NCBI GenBank assembly: GCA_045617405.1
Contig: JAZLIL010000173.1
Coordinates: forward strand, 1-10,366
Source: JAZLIL01 sp045617405
GTDB lineage: Bacteria; Bacillota; Clostridia; Lachnospirales; Lachnospiraceae
Direction: 5' to 3'
DNA length: 10,366 nucleotides
Under the pieces are notes generated by a model. The model was not told the DNA's origin. It made no database searches and saw only the letters and a program-made list of their open reading frames with translations. Positions 1 through 5,766 of the stretch are shown one piece after another. A program made the position numbers and the translations under genes. Within the stretch, counting starts at the first letter, position 1; every line of letters begins with the position of its first letter.

Positions 1-11
1 GGACCAAAAAC

Positions 12-33
12 GCAGAATGAATTTTCGTTCTGC
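12..33. repeat. Hairpin at the left edge
   Basis: An 8-bp inverted repeat (12-19 with 26-33, one T-G wobble) encloses a 6-base loop (20-25). It lies just before a second, terminator-like hairpin. The decamer AAAAACGCAG occurs both here (6-15) and in the next hairpin (41-50), so the two may belong to one small repeat element or to the 3' end of a transcript from the left. No gene is visible in 1-121. Confidence 0.45.
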
Positions 34-38
34 AAAGA

Positions 39-77
39 AGAAAAACGCAGGCGTAGCGGGCTACGTCAAGTTTTTCT
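39..77 (+). terminator. Probable bidirectional intrinsic terminator
   Basis: An A-rich arm (39-46, AGAAAAAC) pairs perfectly with a T-rich arm (70-77, GTTTTTCT). Inside, 50-56 pairs with 61-67 (7 bp, one wobble) around a CGGG loop, with a small internal loop between the two helices. A GC-rich helix flanked by an A tract and a T tract is the usual form of a factor-independent terminator that can work on both strands. It probably ends a gene to the left of the window. Confidence 0.55.
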
Positions 78-169
78 GATGAAGCAGTAGGAAATTCAGG
101 CAAGTTATTTGGTGTAGTTATTTGCAGGACGATGCACTAGACCCGGACCGAATGAGAAAGAGGTGCTCT

Positions 170-1393
170 ATGTTTGATTGTGTTGTAGTTGGAGCAGGTG
201 CGGCAGGGCTTACCGCTGCGATTACGGCTGCGCGGAATGGCAGGAAGGTGCTTGTTCTTGAGCAGGGCGAAAAGGCGGGAAGAAAGATTGCCGCGTCGGG
301 AAACGGAAAATGCAATTTCACAAATGAAGTGATCAATATCACGAAGTACAGAACCGATGATGCGGCAGCGCTCGAGTGCATTCTGAGCGGTGACGCATAC
401 AAGCATGTCTGTGACTTCTTAAATTCCGTGAATCTCGATATCAAAACAAGGAACGGTTACGCATATCCTGCAAGTGAGCAGGCAGCGAGTGTGGTTAAGG
501 CGCTGCTCCTCGAAGCATGTTCTACAGGCGTAGAAATCAGATACGGAGTAAAGGTCACCTCTGCCGCCGTTTGCGGCAAGGGATTTACCGTAAAAGGAGA
601 GACTGCGGGCGGAGCCTTCAAAGAGAAGTGCACGAGTCTGCTGATAGCCGGCGGCGGAAAGAGCTGTCCGAAGCTTGGCGGCAGTGATATCGGCTATTTA
701 ATCGCAAAAAGCTTCGGCCACACGGTGAGCGAACCGCGTCCGGCACTTGTCAAGCTTAACTGCGCCGAGAAGTTCTGCAGGACACTTTCGGGCGTTCGCT
801 GCGAGGCGAGGGTTTCAACAGTAATAAACGGCTGGGATTCGACTGCCGAAGAAGGTGAGATTATCTTCACGGACAAAGGTATCAGCGGTATTCCGGTCAT
901 GATTCTGAGCGGAAATGTATCAGAGGCTCTGTCCGAAGGCAGAAAGGTAGAACTGAGCGTCGACTTCATGAAGAACAGAACCGTGAACGAAGTGATTTCT
1001 CTTCTCGAAAAGAAATTCGGCACCTTCAAAGACCGCACAAACGAGGAAGTGCTTAACGGAATGTTTAACTCAAAGCTGAATTACGTCCTTCTGAAGAATG
1101 CCGGTATCGATCCCGAAGCGAAGAACGCAGGCCTTAGCGGGGCACAGTGCAGGAAACTCGCCGCGCTAATAAAGGACATGCGGCTTTCAATTACCTCCAC
1201 GGCCGGCTTTGACGAGGCCCAGGTCACAAGCGGAGGCGTTCTCCTTCATGAGATCAGCGCTTACACGATGCAGTCTTCACGTGTTCCCGGACTCTTCTTC
1301 GCCGGCGAAATCATCAATGTCGACGGAATCTGCGGCGGCTACAACCTCACCTTCGCATGGCTCTCCGGCGAAATCGCAGGCAAAAATATGTAA
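170..1393 (+). CDS. HI0933/BaiN-family NAD(P)/FAD-dependent oxidoreductase
   Basis: This 407-residue protein, the usual length for the family, is a two-dinucleotide-binding-domain flavoprotein. The N-terminus carries the FAD-binding loop GAGAAG (8-13) at the end of the first strand, with an acidic residue (E31) ending the second strand. The family block GRK...SGNGKCNFTN follows (37-52). A second glycine-rich block (LLIAGGGKSCPKLGG) lies in the middle, and the C-terminus (374-407) has the conserved GLFFAGE, VDG and GGYN stretch that closes over FAD. I chose the ATG at 170 because AAAGAGG (157-163) sits 6 bases upstream and the protein then begins straight at the FAD-binding strand; a TTG at 122 would add 16 unconserved residues. 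The family includes HI0933 and BaiN-like proteins, and for most members the physiological substrate is unknown. It appears to be monocistronic. Confidence 0.9.
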   Translation: MFDCVVVGAGAAGLTAAITAARNGRKVLVLEQGEKAGRKIAASGNGKCNFTNEVINITKYRTDDAAALECILSGDAYKHVCDFLNSVNLDIKTRNGYAYPASEQAASVVKALLLEACSTGVEIRYGVKVTSAAVCGKGFTVKGETAGGAFKEKCTSLLIAGGGKSCPKLGGSDIGYLIAKSFGHTVSEPRPALVKLNCAEKFCRTLSGVRCEARVSTVINGWDSTAEEGEIIFTDKGISGIPVMILSGNVSEALSEGRKVELSVDFMKNRTVNEVISLLEKKFGTFKDRTNEEVLNGMFNSKLNYVLLKNAGIDPEAKNAGLSGAQCRKLAALIKDMRLSITSTAGFDEAQVTSGGVLLHEISAYTMQSSRVPGLFFAGEIINVDGICGGYNLTFAWLSGEIAGKNM

Positions 1394-1394
1394 C

Positions 1395-1588
1395 ACCGTC
1401 CCCCCTGCCCTATTATTCCACGTACAGCTTGAAAAATTGCACTCGCAACAAGTGCTACGACCAGTGTTGTAGGCAAGAGACACGTGAATTCTCCGGCGAA
1501 GCCTACCAGCCAAAGAACCGTCCCACCGTGCCGAGCACTGACCAAAGAACCGTCCCCTGGTGGTATCCCACCGTCCCCTGGTGGGATA
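1395..1588. repeat. Cluster of REP-like CCAAAGAACCGTCCCC repeats
   Basis: The motif CCAAAGAACCGTCCC occurs at 1510-1524 and again, with a further C, at 1542-1557. The shorter core ACCGTCCCC also occurs at 1395-1403, two bases after the flavoprotein stop codon, and at 1570-1578. A perfect 9-bp inverted repeat (TATCCCACC 1564-1572 with GGTGGGATA 1580-1588, 7-base loop) closes the cluster, and CCCCTGGTGG is repeated at 1554-1563 and 1575-1584, give or take a base. The same 16-mer occurs at 4041-4056. Short repeated palindromic units next to stop codons fit REP-type elements. From memory, similar GGGGACGGTTCTTT units in Firmicutes go with IS200-like RAYT transposases, but none is present here. 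Confidence 0.65.
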
Positions 1589-1597
1589 GGCAAGTGC

Positions 1598-1626
1598 TTG
1601 ACAAGGCTAATGAAACGGAATAAAAT
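1598..1626 (+). promoter_or_regulatory. Near-consensus sigma-A promoter for the ATPase gene
   Basis: TTGACA (1598-1603) and TAAAAT (1621-1626) are separated by exactly 17 bases. The -35 box is a perfect match and the -10 box matches 5 of 6. Transcription would start near 1633, inside the 10-bp repeat array, giving a leader of about 60 bases to the ATG at 1693. The overlap of the -10 box with the first repeat unit suggests the repeats are an operator. Confidence 0.7.
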
Positions 1627-1683
1627 AATAACACATAATAACACATAATAACACGGTTTTTGAATAATAACAGATAATAACAC
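1625..1683 (+). repeat. Five 10-bp ATAATAACA(C/G) direct repeats, probable operator
   Basis: Units lie at 1625-1634, 1635-1644 and 1645-1654 in tandem, then after a 9-bp gap at 1664-1673 (ending in G) and 1674-1683. The third and fifth copies are both followed by GG. The 10-bp period is about one helical turn, so all tandem units face the same side of DNA. The array begins at the -10 box of the promoter above, covers the predicted start site and ends directly at the ribosome binding site (GGAGG, 1684-1688). A protein bound here would block both initiation and translation, so repression is the likeliest use; this is inference. Confidence 0.65.
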
Positions 1684-1692
1684 GGAGGAACC

Positions 1693-2760
1693 ATGTCTGC
1701 AAACAATCCGTTTAATCTTAATTTTGGTGTTGAGCCGGACAGAAATGTCGATCGCTCTCGTATTATCTCCGAGATAATAGAAAACTTTAACAGTGCTTCA
1801 CCTTCGAGCATGTCGTATCTGATCACCGGCGTTCGCGGATCCGGAAAAACTGTTTTAATGAACACCATCGCCAACAGGCTGCGTGAGTCCGCGAATTGGA
1901 TCGTATTACCGCTCAATCCGATGCGGCCAATGCTCAACATGCTTGCTGCAAGTTTGTACGACGATGCAAAGGTTTCAAAACTTTTTATCAGTTCGGAGCT
2001 GAATCTATCAAATTTCGGGATAGGAATGACTTTTAAAAAAGTTCCACCGATCTCTGACATTCAGGTCGCGATACGTCGTATGGCATCTCTGATCAAGGAC
2101 AAGGGAAAGCGTATCCTTGTTACCGTTGATGAGGTTACCAAAAGTGACAACCTTATTGAATTTGCAAGTGCCTATCAGGATCTTATCGGACAGAAGCTTC
2201 CTGTTTTTTTGCTAATGACAGGTCTTTACGAAAATATTGAATCCCTTTCAAAGGACAAACGCTGCTCGTTCCTGCTTGGAAATGAACGAATAAAGCTTGA
2301 TCCTTTGTCTGTTACCGGTATGAAAAACATCTATGCACAGACATTCCAGACAGATGATAACGAAGCACTTAATATGGCTCTTTTTACAAGAGGCTATTCC
2401 TACGCATTTCAGGTTCTCGGATATCTAAGATGGGAACTGGAGCAGAGCAATGCCTACTCCGGCCTCGCATCAATAGAAAGAGCTTTTGATATGAAAATGG
2501 AAGCATACGCCTACGAAAAAATATGGGAAGATCTGCCGCCAAACGAAAAGAAGCTTGTGCTTATTATATCAAAACATGACAAACCTGATATTGAAACCCG
2601 CACGATCATGGAACTTGCGGGGCTTTCAAACAGTGAGTATTCCGTCTACCGCGACAGACTTTCAAAGCGTGGTCTGATAAACGCAAAGGAGCGCGGCGTA
2701 ATCTCTCTGGCACTTCCGCGATTTGATATCTTTGCCTTAGATCACGAGCGTTATTACTAA
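1693..2760 (+). CDS. AAA/ATPase_2-type ATP-binding protein with C-terminal winged helix
   Basis: This 355-residue soluble protein has a Walker A loop GVRGSGKT (46-53), a Walker B strand ILVTVDE (141-147, D146 and E147) and a sensor-1-like strand ending FLLMTG (172-177). The stretch around YSYAFQVLGYLRWE (235-248) is typical of the archaeal-type ATPase family (PF01637/ORC-like AAA). Residues about 283-345 resemble a winged helix, with a recognition-helix-like SEYSVYRDRLSKRGLI. Members of this family are often orphan genes of unknown role, some with DNA-binding or nuclease C-termini; no nuclease motif is seen here. The ATG at 1693 follows GGAGG by 4 bases. The gene is richer in AT-ending codons than its neighbours and lies between REP-like clusters, so it may be acquired. 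With its own promoter and a repeat operator, autoregulation through the winged helix is plausible but inferred. Confidence 0.8.
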   Translation: MSANNPFNLNFGVEPDRNVDRSRIISEIIENFNSASPSSMSYLITGVRGSGKTVLMNTIANRLRESANWIVLPLNPMRPMLNMLAASLYDDAKVSKLFISSELNLSNFGIGMTFKKVPPISDIQVAIRRMASLIKDKGKRILVTVDEVTKSDNLIEFASAYQDLIGQKLPVFLLMTGLYENIESLSKDKRCSFLLGNERIKLDPLSVTGMKNIYAQTFQTDDNEALNMALFTRGYSYAFQVLGYLRWELEQSNAYSGLASIERAFDMKMEAYAYEKIWEDLPPNEKKLVLIISKHDKPDIETRTIMELAGLSNSEYSVYRDRLSKRGLINAKERGVISLALPRFDIFALDHERYY

Positions 2761-2826
2761 ATCAGGATATAATCGTGCAGGAGCGATAACTTTTTGTAAA
2801 CAACTGCAAAATAATGGAGGTAAAAC

Positions 2827-4014
2827 ATGGACGAAAAGAAGATCACAGAGTACCTTGATTCACTTGAGGCGCGCGGGATTCCGAGCGTGGATTGCATTAT
2901 GATGCAGGATCATGAGGTTGTCTACAGGCATATGAACGGCACGGTGAATGTCGAAAGGACGAAAAAGGTTACCGAAGACCAGCTGTATCTGATGTATTCG
3001 ATGACGAAGGTCACGACTATGACGGCACTCATGCAGCTTGTGGAGCAGGGAAAGCTCTCGCTCGACGATGAAGTCGCGAAGTACCTTCCCGCCTACGACA
3101 AGCTCACCGTCCGCCGCAGTGACGGCACTGTCACGCCTGCAAAGAACAGGCTCCTTATTTGGCATCTGGCTTCAATGCAGTCAGGTCTTGATTACGACCT
3201 CGCGCGCCCCGGCATCAGGCGTGTCCTGAAAGAAAAAGGCAATTTGGCCTCGACGAGGGAGCTTGTTGACGCCTTTGCTGAATCACCACTGAATTTCGAA
3301 CCTGGTGAACGCTATTTATATAGCTTAAGTCATGATGTTGTGGGAGCGATCATCGAAGTTGTGAGCGGAATGAAGCTTGGCGAGTACTTTAAGAAGAACA
3401 TCTTTGAACCGCTCGGGATGAATGACACAACCTTTGCGGCGCCACTGACGGAAAATGACAGGCTCGCCGCACAGTACGTGCTTGCCGAGATGCCTGGAAA
3501 AGGCTCGCCGGCTCAAAACGGTCTCCCTCTTGCAATCGACGGAAGCGGAAATGTTGTTGGTGCGGTAAAGCATGTCCGCCCGCACAACATCTACTGCCTG
3601 TCAGAATCTTACGAAAGCGGCGGAGCAGGGCTTATGAGCAGCACGGCCGATTACGCAAAGCTCGCTGACACGCTCGCATGCGGCGGAGTTTCGAGTAACG
3701 GCACAGTGATTCTTACGCCCGCCTCTATCGACACTATGCGTACGAACCTTCTCGGGCCCGCATCACTTCAGGACTTCAAGAACACAACAAGCAACGTCGG
3801 CTACGGCTACGGGGTCGGTGTCATGACACTTCTCGATCCGTCGTTCTCCGCTTCTCCCGCAACGAAGGGCTTCTTTGGCTGGAACGGAGCTGCCGGCAGC
3901 GCGATCATGATGGATCCTTCGACAAAGCGCTCGTTCGTCTTTACCATGCACGTACTCGGCTGTGAATTTGCCTACGCTGAGATCCATCCGCACCTCAGGG
4001 ATCTGATGTACTGA
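2827..4014 (+). CDS. Beta-lactamase-fold serine hydrolase (class C / PF00144)
   Basis: This 395-residue protein has the active-site SxxK motif SMTK (S58, K61), which supplies the nucleophilic serine and general base. A second motif YSLSHD (165-170) puts Y165 in the place of the catalytic tyrosine of the YxN motif. The later glycine block GGAGLM (265-270) and GWNGAAGS (351-358) stand where the KTG-like strand is expected. There is no signal peptide or membrane segment, so it is probably a cytoplasmic esterase or amidase-like hydrolase rather than a periplasmic beta-lactamase or penicillin-binding protein; the substrate cannot be read from the sequence. GGAGG (2816-2820) precedes the ATG by 6 bases. 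A perfect TATAAT (2768-2773) upstream lacks a good -35 box, so it is unclear whether the gene has its own promoter or is read from the ATPase. A large hairpin follows the stop directly. Confidence 0.85.
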   Translation: MDEKKITEYLDSLEARGIPSVDCIMMQDHEVVYRHMNGTVNVERTKKVTEDQLYLMYSMTKVTTMTALMQLVEQGKLSLDDEVAKYLPAYDKLTVRRSDGTVTPAKNRLLIWHLASMQSGLDYDLARPGIRRVLKEKGNLASTRELVDAFAESPLNFEPGERYLYSLSHDVVGAIIEVVSGMKLGEYFKKNIFEPLGMNDTTFAAPLTENDRLAAQYVLAEMPGKGSPAQNGLPLAIDGSGNVVGAVKHVRPHNIYCLSESYESGGAGLMSSTADYAKLADTLACGGVSSNGTVILTPASIDTMRTNLLGPASLQDFKNTTSNVGYGYGVGVMTLLDPSFSASPATKGFFGWNGAAGSAIMMDPSTKRSFVFTMHVLGCEFAYAEIHPHLRDLMY

Positions 4015-4015
4015 T

Positions 4016-4080
4016 TCGCCAGACTCGCCACGGGAACCAGCCAAAGAACCGTCCCCGTGGCGAGTTCGGCGAGTTCGGCG
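4016..4080. terminator. Long REP-type hairpin after the hydrolase, probable terminator
   Basis: Directly after the stop codon, TCGCC (4016-4020) pairs with GGCGA (4068-4072) and the 12-mer ACTCGCCACGGG (4023-4034) pairs perfectly with 4054-4065. The two helices are separated by a 2x2 mismatch. The 19-base loop (4035-4053) carries most of the REP-like motif CCAAAGAACCGTCCCC (4041-4056) also found at 1510-1557. A tandem 9-bp repeat GAGTTCGGC (4062-4070, 4071-4079) follows. There is no T-tract, so classical intrinsic termination is uncertain, but the structure should stop 3' exonucleases and separates the hydrolase from the next operon. Confidence 0.6.
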
Positions 4081-4089
4081 CACCCGTAC

Positions 4090-4118
4090 TTGACGCCTTA
4101 TCAGATTCGTGCTACGAT
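4090..4118 (+). promoter_or_regulatory. Extended -10 promoter for the TM1266/ABC operon
   Basis: TTGACG (4090-4095) and TACGAT (4113-4118) are separated by 17 bases, and TGC (4110-4112) just before the -10 box makes an extended -10 element. Transcription would start near 4125, leaving a leader of about 220 bases before the first gene, which is long enough for an RNA switch. Confidence 0.55.
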
Positions 4119-4124
4119 ACAGAT

Positions 4125-4222
4125 GTTTCTGACACTGAAACTCATTTTGATTTGAGGTGAAAGATCGGTCTGCCACAGGGCTGTTTTGATTGCAGGGCTG
4201 TATCTTTCGATACGGCTTTTTT
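4125..4222 (+). promoter_or_regulatory. Candidate attenuator/riboswitch leader with intrinsic terminator
   Basis: The leader ends in a clear intrinsic terminator: GCTGTATC (4197-4204) pairs with GATACGGC (4209-4216) around a TTTC loop, followed by six T (4217-4222). This terminator lies before the first gene, so it would end transcription early. GAAAGAT (4159-4165) is perfectly complementary to ATCTTTC (4202-4208), which spans the loop and arms of the terminator, so an antiterminator form can be drawn. Between them, the 9-mer CAGGGCTGT occurs twice (4176-4184, 4193-4201) and TTTTGATT twice (4145-4152, 4184-4191). I do not recognise a known riboswitch class. What signal it might sense is unknown; the operon suggests the imported solute or a related cofactor. 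Confidence 0.5.
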
Positions 4223-4345
4223 ATTTGCAGGAGAAACCGTCCGCTAAAGATACCGTTTTGCATGGATGCGCACACTTTTGCAGAGTTTTTTGCTGATGCG
4301 GCGCAAAGCGGCGACATGCTTTCACAATCCTTAGGAGGTTTGCAT

Positions 4346-4603
4346 ATGAAAACCAGAGTAGCGGTTGTTTCTGTCATCGTAGGGGACTCTTCAAGCGTTG
4401 AGCGTCTCAATGCCATTCTTTCCGAGTACCGTGATTACATCATCGGACGAATGGGTGTGCCTTACCGCGAGAAAAATGTCAACATAATCTGCGTGGCTGT
4501 GGATGCTCCCGAGGATGCGATTAACACCCTGACAGGCAAGATAGGACGACTTCATGGAATCAGTGCCAAAACTAATTTTTCAAATTTAGTTACGGAGGCA
4601 TGA
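4346..4603 (+). CDS. TM1266-family small regulator (iron-only hydrogenase system regulator-like)
   Basis: This 85-residue protein is the usual size of the TM1266 family, which has a ferredoxin-like/ACT-type fold related to the ligand-binding part of NikR. It shows the family signature clearly: an N-terminal TRVAVVSVIV strand, then YRDYIIGRMGVPYRE (28-42), VNIICVAVDAP (45-55) and LTGKIGRLHGISAKT (62-76). Family members are annotated as putative regulators of the iron-only hydrogenase system, but the activity is not proven and no DNA-binding domain is present. AGGAGG (4333-4338) sits 7 bases before the ATG at 4346, so an in-frame ATG at 4262 is rejected. The substrate-binding lipoprotein starts 1 base after its stop and uses a GGAGG inside this gene (4594-4598), so translation is probably coupled and the protein is likely tied to the transporter. 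Confidence 0.8.
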   Translation: MKTRVAVVSVIVGDSSSVERLNAILSEYRDYIIGRMGVPYREKNVNIICVAVDAPEDAINTLTGKIGRLHGISAKTNFSNLVTEA

Positions 4604-4604
4604 A

Positions 4605-5678
4605 ATGAAAAAGTATTTAGCATGTGTAATCATCGCAGCCATGGCAGTGCTCTGCCTTTCGGCGTGCGGAAGCACAAATTGTGAACCGGCGGAGAATGAG
4701 GCAGCAAAGCCTGCCGATTCGACAAACGAAGCACCACAGCAGGCAGCGAACCCTGCCGATTCGGGAAACGCAGCAGCAAAGCCTGAAGAAGTTGATATCA
4801 ACATCGGCGTTCTGAACGGCCCGACGGGAGTAGGTGCGGTTGCCGTCATGAACAGGGCCGACAGCGGCGAGTACAGCAGGTACCACTTTACGCTGACACC
4901 CGAACCGACAGACATCGTGGCGCGTCTATCAAACGGAGATCTTGATATAGGCGCACTTCCCACGAATCTGGCGTCAAATCTCTACAACAAGACAAACGGT
5001 GATATTAAGATCATCGCGCTCAACTGCCTGGGCGTTCTTTATATCCTTGACAACGGGAACGGCATCACGAGCGTGGCGGATCTCATGGGAAAGACCATCT
5101 ACGCGAACGGGCAGGGGGCAAATCCCGAGTACGTTCTCAACCATGTGCTGAGGCAAAACGGCCTCGAACCGGGAACAGACGTATTTGTCGAGTTCCTTGA
5201 GGCAAGCGATATCACGGCAAAAATGATTTCCGGTGACATTTCCATCTGTATGTTGCCCGTGCCCGCAGCGACCACGGTTATGATGAAGAATCCCGATGTC
5301 AGCAGGGCACTCGACCTGACGCAGGAGTTCGCCGATGCGTGCGGCGACGGGACACAGCTTACGATGGGCTGTCTCGTGGCGACAAAGAAGTTCATTGAGG
5401 CCCACAAGGCGGACGTTGAGCTGTTCCTCGAGCGTTACAGCACCGGCATCACAGAGGTTCTCGCCGATGTATCCGCAGCAGCCGGGCTCGTTGCGAAGTA
5501 CGGTCTCACCGGAAGCGCCGCAATTGCCGAGAAGGCCATTCCCGACTGCAGTCTGACCTGCATCACCGGAAGCGATATCAAACCTGCCGTAGAAGGCTAC
5601 TATAAGGTACTCTTCAACGCAGATCCCAAGGCCGTCGGCGGAAAGCTTCCCGACGATGACATCTACTACACCAGGTAG
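4605..5678 (+). CDS. ABC transporter substrate-binding lipoprotein (NitT/TauT, NMT1/THI5-like)
   Basis: This 357-residue protein begins with a lipoprotein signal peptide: MKK, a hydrophobic core, and the lipobox LSAC with C21 as the lipidated residue. An Ala/Pro/Asn-rich tether (about 22-62) follows, containing an imperfect internal repeat of PADSxN (36 and 50; the DNA repeats CCTGCCGATTCG at 4710 and 4752). The binding domain then begins with INIGVLNGPTGVG (65-77) and shows NGDLDIGALPTN, typical of solute-binding proteins of the nitrate/taurine/aliphatic sulfonate/thiamine-precursor class. It would be anchored on the outer face of the membrane and hand substrate to the fused ABC protein encoded next. 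The family is diverse, so the solute cannot be named. Its gene lies between the TM1266-type gene (1-base gap) and the permease-ATPase gene (88-base gap), in one apparent operon. Confidence 0.85.
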   Translation: MKKYLACVIIAAMAVLCLSACGSTNCEPAENEAAKPADSTNEAPQQAANPADSGNAAAKPEEVDINIGVLNGPTGVGAVAVMNRADSGEYSRYHFTLTPEPTDIVARLSNGDLDIGALPTNLASNLYNKTNGDIKIIALNCLGVLYILDNGNGITSVADLMGKTIYANGQGANPEYVLNHVLRQNGLEPGTDVFVEFLEASDITAKMISGDISICMLPVPAATTVMMKNPDVSRALDLTQEFADACGDGTQLTMGCLVATKKFIEAHKADVELFLERYSTGITEVLADVSAAAGLVAKYGLTGSAAIAEKAIPDCSLTCITGSDIKPAVEGYYKVLFNADPKAVGGKLPDDDIYYTR

Positions 5679-5766
5679 TCATTTACCGGCGATTCGGGGA
5701 GCGGCCCGGAAAGACCTGATTTTCGACGGGAAAACCGTAAAGAATGAGCGCGAAAAGAGAGATACC

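Noticed and set aside
1362..1500. 11-bp direct repeat TCTCCGGCGAA at 1362-1372 and 1490-1500
   Set aside because: The first copy lies in a conserved part of the flavoprotein coding sequence and the flanks do not match further. Chance, or a small remnant of duplication, cannot be told apart; not an attachment site on this evidence.
1625..1683. CRISPR array
   Set aside because: Units are only 10 bp, mostly without spacers, and no cas genes are present.
1503..2060. 185-codon minus-strand open frame over the ATPase start and repeat array
   Set aside because: It is antisense to the ATPase coding sequence and to the repeats, with no family features; a shadow frame.
4125..4222. TPP riboswitch ahead of the THI5-like transporter
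   Set aside because: The conserved TPP words (CTGAGA and the ACCTGAT...CAGCGTAGGGA region) are absent.
4190..4345. In-frame upstream extension of the TM1266 gene (for example ATG at 4262)
   Set aside because: It covers the leader terminator or lies just after it without a ribosome site. The ATG at 4346 has AGGAGG at ideal distance and gives the family's normal N-terminus.
3763..4416. 217-codon minus-strand open frame over the hydrolase end and the leader
   Set aside because: It runs antisense to two well-supported genes and through the hairpins; its composition is not protein-like.
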